Positions 13,933 through 17,950 of a DNA stretch of 17,950 nt are shown one piece after another (positions within the stretch are counted from its first letter, which is position 1; every line of letters begins with the position of its first letter). The stretch is taken from contig JAIRMB010000007.1 in the NCBI GenBank assembly GCA_031258995.1, positions 1-17,950 on the forward strand. The letters are read 5' to 3'. The notes beneath the pieces are model-generated. The model searched no databases. It worked only from the letters and a program-made list of their open reading frames with translations, and had not been told where the DNA came from. The stretch comes from Puniceicoccales bacterium (GTDB lineage: Bacteria; Verrucomicrobiota; Verrucomicrobiia; Opitutales; JAIRLM01). The position numbers and the translations under genes were made by a program.

Positions 13933-15254
13933 GGGAAGCGGGACAGGCGGTCCAAAACCCGTTCCCGGCCGAGGATCGTCAGCATCCCATAGAACCCTGG
14001 TCCAACGGTTTGGCCAGAAACGGCATAGCGTAGCGGATGGACGTAGTCGCTAGTTTTTCGACCCCGTTCCTCGGCGAAGGCTCTTAGGAGTTGTTCCAAA
14101 GAATTTTCCGTCCACTCGCCATTCCACTGGCCGAGCGCCGCTAAAAATTCTCTCACCCGAACGGCCGGATCGCCGGCGGCGAAAATTTTCTTACGCCCAT
14201 TTTCGTCCATGGAAAAATCTTCGCGAAAAAAATAGGCACAAAAATGGGGCAGTTCCTCCAGACCCCGTAGTTTTTCTTGGCAGAGAGCCAGCACGGAGCG
14301 AACGTAGTCCTCGGTGGGTGCGCCGGCCAACAGGCCAGCCTCCCGCAGAAGCGGGAGGGCGCGACCGTAAAACTCCTCCGCGGGAAGGGCCCGCACGTAT
14401 TCGCCGTTCATGTGGGCTAATTTTTTCTCGTCGAAGCGGGCATTATTCCTGTTCACGGCCGGCAGATCGAAGAGAGCGATGATTTCTTCAATGGGTAGAA
14501 TTTCTCGATCATTTTTCGGGGACCAGCCAAGGAGGCAGAGATAATTGCGGACCGCCTCGGGTAAGTAGTGGCGCCGCTGATACTCCTCTATGAGAGCTCC
14601 GCTATCCCGCTTGCTCATTTTTCCGGGGCCATTGGTCTTCAATATGAGGGGGATGTGCGCGTAGAGGGGCGGTGGCCGATCGAAGGCGCGGAAGAGTTCC
14701 ACGTGCTTGCTGCTGTTCGAAAGGTGGTCTTCCCCCCGGATTACGTGGCTGACGGCCATAGCGATGTCGTCCACCACGATTACGAAGTGAAAAACGGGCG
14801 AGCCGTCGGATCGCACAATGACAAAATCCTTCTCCTCGAGCCGCTGGACCCTACCTCTGATCCGGTCGTCGATTAGCGCCGGTTCGCCGGAAACGCGGAA
14901 CCAGACGGCACCGTCTTTGTCATAGACGCGGCCGCTATCCCGCAATTTTTGCAAATAGGCGGCATAAATTTCACCCCGTTGGCTTTGAAAATAGGGCCCA
15001 TGGGGGCCACCTACCGTCGGGCCTTCGTCCCAGTCTAAGCCCAGCCAGCGCAGGCCATCGAGCAGAACTTGCAGATATTCCTCCGTATCCCGTTGCCGGT
15101 CCGTATCTTCGATGCGTAGCAGGAACGTGCCGCCGCAGTGGCGGGCGTAGAGCCAGTTGAATAGGGCCGTGCGGGCGCTGCCGATATGAAAAAAGCCGGT
15201 AGGACTGGGGGCAAAGCGTACCCGGACGGTGGAATCCGACGGTACCACGTTCAC
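13923..15254 (-). CDS. gltX: Glutamate--tRNA ligase
   Basis: GltX charges tRNA-Glu, and in species without GlnRS also tRNA-Gln. The 443-residue class I synthetase has its HIGH motif as APSPTGFFHIGSARTALFNWL (His23-Gly25 region) and the KMSKS loop as KMSKRD (212-217). FLLRIEDTD and the family block SHVIRGEDHLSNSSKH lie between. The C-terminal half is the anticodon-binding helical region, a little shorter than in E. coli (471 residues). Whether it is discriminating or not cannot be told from the sequence alone. The start is a GTG (15254) whose last two bases begin the TGA of the preceding gene (GTGA overlap), so translation is coupled. The stop overlaps the start of the histidine kinase. Confidence 0.97.
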   Translation of the reverse strand: MNVVPSDSTVRVRFAPSPTGFFHIGSARTALFNWLYARHCGGTFLLRIEDTDRQRDTEEYLQVLLDGLRWLGLDWDEGPTVGGPHGPYFQSQRGEIYAAYLQKLRDSGRVYDKDGAVWFRVSGEPALIDDRIRGRVQRLEEKDFVIVRSDGSPVFHFVIVVDDIAMAVSHVIRGEDHLSNSSKHVELFRAFDRPPPLYAHIPLILKTNGPGKMSKRDSGALIEEYQRRHYLPEAVRNYLCLLGWSPKNDREILPIEEIIALFDLPAVNRNNARFDEKKLAHMNGEYVRALPAEEFYGRALPLLREAGLLAGAPTEDYVRSVLALCQEKLRGLEELPHFCAYFFREDFSMDENGRKKIFAAGDPAVRVREFLAALGQWNGEWTENSLEQLLRAFAEERGRKTSDYVHPLRYAVSGQTVGPGFYGMLTILGRERVLDRLSRFPCH

Positions 15255-16984
15255 GGCACCTCCCGGACTAAATCCAGTTCAAAGGAAATGACAAATCGGT
15301 AGCTGCGATCCGGCTGCAGAAGAATCGGCAGCAGACGCTCGTAGCAGAGCATGGGCGCTTCTTCGCCGGAACTCGGGTGCGGCGGCTGCCACTCACCATA
15401 AAAATCGTCCCGCAAAACTTGCGGATTCCAGCCTTTTTCGCCGAGCCGGACCGTAGCTGGCGGCAGACAGGAATTCGAAGTGGGGATAGGAACCGCAAAA
15501 TGGAAGCGTTCGAGGCGGAGGACCTTTTTGGGAAAATAGGAAAATTCTGCCCGAATTGCGCCGGCGCAGAAGCTCCACTGCACCTTACAGGAGGCAAGGC
15601 CGGGAAGCGTTTCTCCGTCCAGCGCAAATAGATCTGACTGTTCATAGCGAAACTGAAATCCACGGGCGGGGCCCAGACCCGCCGTGATGAACTTACCACC
15701 GAAGGAAGGCGCCGTGGACTTTTCCTCTAAAGTCAGAATCGGGAGCAGAGGCGGGATATCTCCGACTGCGCGAACCATACCGGAACAGTGGGGAAAGGCG
15801 CCGGAGGCCGATGGCGCAGACCGCGGCGGCGATACCAGCGGCAGCTGAAAGGAGAGCCCGCTCTCGGCGTCGCCGTAGGTCATGAGACCGTACTCCCATT
15901 TGCCGCCGCTGGAAAAGGAAAAGTACCTCCCTCCACCGGCAATCCGCGCCTCCGCAGTCCCGGGAAAAGATTCCTTCACGTTCTTGCCGAACTGATACCA
16001 GAGGGCCAGCTGCCAAATGATTGCAAAGACCATCTCCGTTCGGCTGAGCTCCAGGGAATTATCTTCACCTTCGCTTAGGAGGAGATCGCCGCTTTCCCGA
16101 TCGAAATGGCGGAAGAAAAAATTTTGGAAAAACCGACAAAGGAGGGCGATATAGTGCTCCCGCTGATCGCTGTCCAGCCAGCTATCCGATAGAGCGCAAA
16201 TAACTGCGCTGCAAATGCCCACCGTCCCTAGGCAGCCGGCCGGATCGCCGTAGGCCCATCCGCTACCGTCTTCCTGCAGAAGAAACGGGATCATGCGCAA
16301 ATAGCGCATCATGCAGGTGCGAAGAGCCGGGAGCCGCCGCTCGCGGACGTTGCCGTTCGTATGGCGCTGTAGGACCTCGCGCAGAAGAAGTAAACGAAAG
16401 AGCCCGGAGGCGTCGAATCGGCCCGCCGCGGAGCCCGGTTCGGCCGTGTCCAGAAATCCGGCCGAAGGAGAAGCCAACAGTTCTTTGAAGTAATCGGTGA
16501 TTAGCTTTTCGGAGCAATCGGTTGATGCGAAACCCATACCGGCAGCTACCGTTGCCCGCACAATCTCGTAGGGCTGCAAGGCGAGAGGGACGGCGTCTAC
16601 CCGTCCCCGCAGCCAGCGGCCGATGATCTCTCGGATGGCCTCGGGGAATTGGGCCCACCCGCCATTGTGGGCGGTGTTTACTCCTAGGATCATCAGGGCG
16701 AGGGCGCCGTGGGCACAGCCGGCCAAGCACTCGGGCCGACAATGGTGAAAAAACTGCCCAGCAATACAGCGGGCCGCCGCGTCCACAAGCTGACCTTGTG
16801 GCACACCCGGGCGGCCGATGGCGGCGCAGAGGGCAAGCGCGTGGGCCACCATGCCCGGCTGGATGTCCTTGGCCGGATCGGTTTGCCCCCGTTCTCGAAT
16901 GCGTCCGTCTTCTCCGATTTGCCCGATCCACCGGCCGACGATGTGCTCGGCAATATCCCGACTCTGTTCCGCAAAATTCCGCAC
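15251..16984 (-). CDS. Unrecognised 577-residue protein coupled to gltX
   Basis: I do not recognise the family. The GTG start at 16984 is supported by AAGGA and TAAGGA within about ten bases upstream. No signal peptide or membrane segment is visible, so it is probably cytoplasmic. The first 340 residues or so are helical with many Trp, Gly, Cys and aromatic positions (HNGGWAQFPEAIREIIGRWL, DGSGWAYGDPAGCLGTVG, HYIALLCRFFQNFFFRHFD), which suggests an alpha/alpha toroid. From about residue 345 the sequence turns beta-like (GGGRYFSFSSGGKWEYGLMTYGDAESG, and later VQWSFCAGAIRAEFSYFP) and could form a beta-sandwich. Toroid plus sandwich is the plan of heparinase II/III-like and some glycoside-active enzymes, but no catalytic motif was identified, so function is left open. 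The stop overlaps gltX (GTGA), giving tight coupling. Confidence 0.7.
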   Translation of the reverse strand: MRNFAEQSRDIAEHIVGRWIGQIGEDGRIRERGQTDPAKDIQPGMVAHALALCAAIGRPGVPQGQLVDAAARCIAGQFFHHCRPECLAGCAHGALALMILGVNTAHNGGWAQFPEAIREIIGRWLRGRVDAVPLALQPYEIVRATVAAGMGFASTDCSEKLITDYFKELLASPSAGFLDTAEPGSAAGRFDASGLFRLLLLREVLQRHTNGNVRERRLPALRTCMMRYLRMIPFLLQEDGSGWAYGDPAGCLGTVGICSAVICALSDSWLDSDQREHYIALLCRFFQNFFFRHFDRESGDLLLSEGEDNSLELSRTEMVFAIIWQLALWYQFGKNVKESFPGTAEARIAGGGRYFSFSSGGKWEYGLMTYGDAESGLSFQLPLVSPPRSAPSASGAFPHCSGMVRAVGDIPPLLPILTLEEKSTAPSFGGKFITAGLGPARGFQFRYEQSDLFALDGETLPGLASCKVQWSFCAGAIRAEFSYFPKKVLRLERFHFAVPIPTSNSCLPPATVRLGEKGWNPQVLRDDFYGEWQPPHPSSGEEAPMLCYERLLPILLQPDRSYRFVISFELDLVREVP

Positions 16985-17222
16985 CGGTCCTTATCCTTAC
17001 TCAGATAGATGGCGCATCCTCTGAATTCGCCTCCCGTGGAGTCAAGGGCTTTTTCCGCATTGCGGGCAGATTTTCTCCCTATGTCTGGCATAGGATTTGT
17101 TCTTAGGCAGTTAGCGTCTTTCGACGGTCAAGGTTGGCGGTCATGGTTCCGGTGCGGATGGCCGACTGTGCCACCTGCGAAAGGGCAAAGGTGCAAAGGA
17201 TTTCCACCTTTCCGCCGTTGAG

Positions 17223-17594
17223 ATGTTTGGTGAAAACGCGCGCGCTTTGTCGGTAAAAAATTTGCAAATAAAACGGCTAAAAGTTTCGCGGAAAACACTT
17301 TTTACTCCACCGCCACTCGCCATGGCAGACAAAGCGAGTCTTCATGTTTCCGGTAGTGCCACCTATGTTTTTGGGAAATGCCATAAGCACTATTTTCTCC
17401 GCAATTGTCGGCAACCCATAACAGACGAACGAATTGCAAAAGAGGTTGCGAAAACTGTGGTAGGCCTTCAAAGTCAAGTCCGGTTGACCTACCTATTGCA
17501 CAAAATTACGAAGGGAATTGTGATTTCAACGGGCGGGTTGTTCGCGGTGGGCTATCTATTGCGAAAGAATGAAATCCCAGCCGCAGCAGAGTAG
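17223..17594 (+). CDS. Hypothetical protein with one C-terminal membrane segment
   Basis: The frame gives 123 residues from ATG 17223, or 90 from ATG 17322 (MADKASLHVSG), which may be the better start because the preceding part looks random. Neither ATG has a clear Shine-Dalgarno. Near the C-terminus, KGIVISTGGLFAVGYLLRK is a probable membrane-spanning segment flanked by basic residues, so the protein may be anchored with most of its mass at the N-terminal side. No family is recognised. A 7-bp hairpin, AAAGGTG (17187-17193) / CACCTTT (17205-17211), ends 11 bases before the first ATG. The 238 bases upstream, back to the divergent 577-residue gene, show no other supported feature and must hold both promoters. 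The gene is more AT-rich than its neighbours. Confidence 0.4.
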   Translation: MFGENARALSVKNLQIKRLKVSRKTLFTPPPLAMADKASLHVSGSATYVFGKCHKHYFLRNCRQPITDERIAKEVAKTVVGLQSQVRLTYLLHKITKGIVISTGGLFAVGYLLRKNEIPAAAE

Positions 17595-17624
17595 TCGTGG
17601 ACGTCTTTTCCGAGTGTGGCGAGA

Positions 17625-17732
17625 GCCCGCCGTCGGTCTATTTAGTTGTTCCGAAGAGGCAGGCAGGTTTCCCGGCTTCGAACGGCGGAGACCGGCCCAA
17701 CCGTAGCGCGGGCCCAGGACAAAATTTTTTTT
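17625..17732 (+). promoter_or_regulatory. Structured RNA leader with alternative pairings and T8 tract
   Basis: The plus strand can fold as a nested set: GCCCGC (17625-17630) with GCGGGC (17708-17713), GTCGGTCT (17632-17639) with AGACCGGC (17689-17696, one U-G), and CGAAG (17652-17656) with CTTCG (17676-17680). An exclusive alternative pairs CCGCCGT (17627-17633) with ACGGCGG (17682-17688), which frees GGCCC (17694-17698) to pair with GGGCC (17710-17714). That hairpin extends with CC/GG to about 17718 and is followed by AAAA and eight T (17725-17732). The layout resembles a terminator/antiterminator switch, or simply an elaborate terminator for the gene before it. I recognise no known riboswitch class. 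Confidence 0.4.
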
Positions 17733-17733
17733 G

Positions 17734-17762
17734 TTTTGCCTAATTTGCAGCAATTGGCAAAA
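17734..17762 (+). promoter_or_regulatory. Hairpin immediately before the glycosyltransferase start
   Basis: TTTTGCC (17734-17740) pairs perfectly with GGCAAAA (17756-17762), and inside it AATT (17742-17745) pairs with AATT (17752-17755). This leaves one bulged T (17741) and a six-base loop. The 11-bp stem ends eight bases before ATG 17771 and occupies the place where a Shine-Dalgarno would lie; none is visible. It may affect translation start or act with the structured element upstream. Confidence 0.45.
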
Positions 17763-17770
17763 TTCGTTAC

Positions 17771-17950
17771 ATGGCGTGGGACCGTAGGGCATTTTTTGTT
17801 TTAGTGACCTTTTGCGCTCTCTCAGGTTTGACCTTTGGGGTGGAAGTTTCCATCTGCATCCCTGTCTACAACGTGGAGCCCTGGCTGCCGGCGGCGTTGG
17901 ACAGCGCCTGCAACCAGACTTTGAAGGACATCGAAATCATCTGCGTGGAC
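17771..17950 (+). CDS. Family 2 glycosyltransferase with N-terminal signal-like segment (partial)
   Basis: The first 60 residues are present and the gene runs off the window. Residues 24-60 match the start of a GT-A fold family 2 glycosyltransferase: VEVSICIPVYNVEPWLPAAL, then DSACNQTLKDIEIICVD, with the CIPVYN strand and the E-I-I-x-V-D nucleotide-binding strand. These enzymes move sugars from nucleotide-sugar donors in the cytosol. Before this domain lies MAWDRR and a hydrophobic stretch (AFFVLVTFCALSGLTFG, residues 7-23) that reads as a signal peptide or membrane anchor, which is unusual for this family. If translation instead began at the GTG 17840 the protein would start directly at the catalytic domain. 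No Shine-Dalgarno supports ATG 17771 strongly. Confidence 0.85.
   Translation, partial: MAWDRRAFFVLVTFCALSGLTFGVEVSICIPVYNVEPWLPAALDSACNQTLKDIEIICVD

Noticed and set aside
17659..17680. Minus-strand match to the cobalamin riboswitch B12 box (AAGCCGGGAAACCTGCC)
   Set aside because: The other conserved parts of that riboswitch (GCCACTG, the CCGCAACTGT region) are missing in the AT-rich sequence on its 5' side, and no minus-strand gene suitably follows.

Overview
The window comes from a Gram-negative bacterium of moderate GC content. An LptA/OstA-like envelope protein implies an outer membrane. A COX24-type 33-residue ribosomal peptide, a zinc-ribbon-degenerate AccD and the EF-P style fit the PVC superphylum, and I would guess Verrucomicrobiota (Opitutae-like). 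That placement is inference from remembered family patterns. Many starts are GTG or TTG and many genes lack a clear Shine-Dalgarno, so several starts are uncertain.

Layout. (1) 1-4427, plus strand: an unrecognised 160-residue protein, then dnaE (replicative polymerase alpha subunit). (2) 4487-6781, minus strand: tRNA-Val(UAC), a poorly coding gap, then an LptA-like protein whose stop codon abuts the start of a CPBP membrane protease. (3) 6832-7220, plus strand: a terminator hairpin followed by a small gene that appears split between two frames. (4) 7159-11742, minus strand: thrS, a second CPBP protease, comF and accD, closely packed from the CPBP gene onward. (5) 11743-12723, plus strand: a leader with a small ORF and terminator-like hairpin, efp, then the bS22/COX24-like peptide. 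(6) 12775-16984, minus strand: an unrecognised 577-residue protein, gltX and a soluble PAS-histidine kinase, all overlapping end to end. (7) 17223-17950, plus strand: a small protein with one membrane segment, a leader with mutually exclusive base pairings, and the start of a family 2 glycosyltransferase that runs off the window and carries an apparent signal sequence.

Most of the content is housekeeping: replication, two aminoacyl-tRNA synthetases, EF-P, a ribosomal peptide, fatty-acid synthesis and envelope assembly. The less ordinary parts are the structured leaders on the plus strand (before the small gene at 6.9 kb, before efp, and before the glycosyltransferase), the Arg at the EF-P modification position, AccD with three of four zinc cysteines gone, ThrS without a TGS domain, and the large unknown protein translationally coupled to gltX. 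I saw no CRISPR array, insertion sequence, rRNA, phage gene or recognisable defence system.
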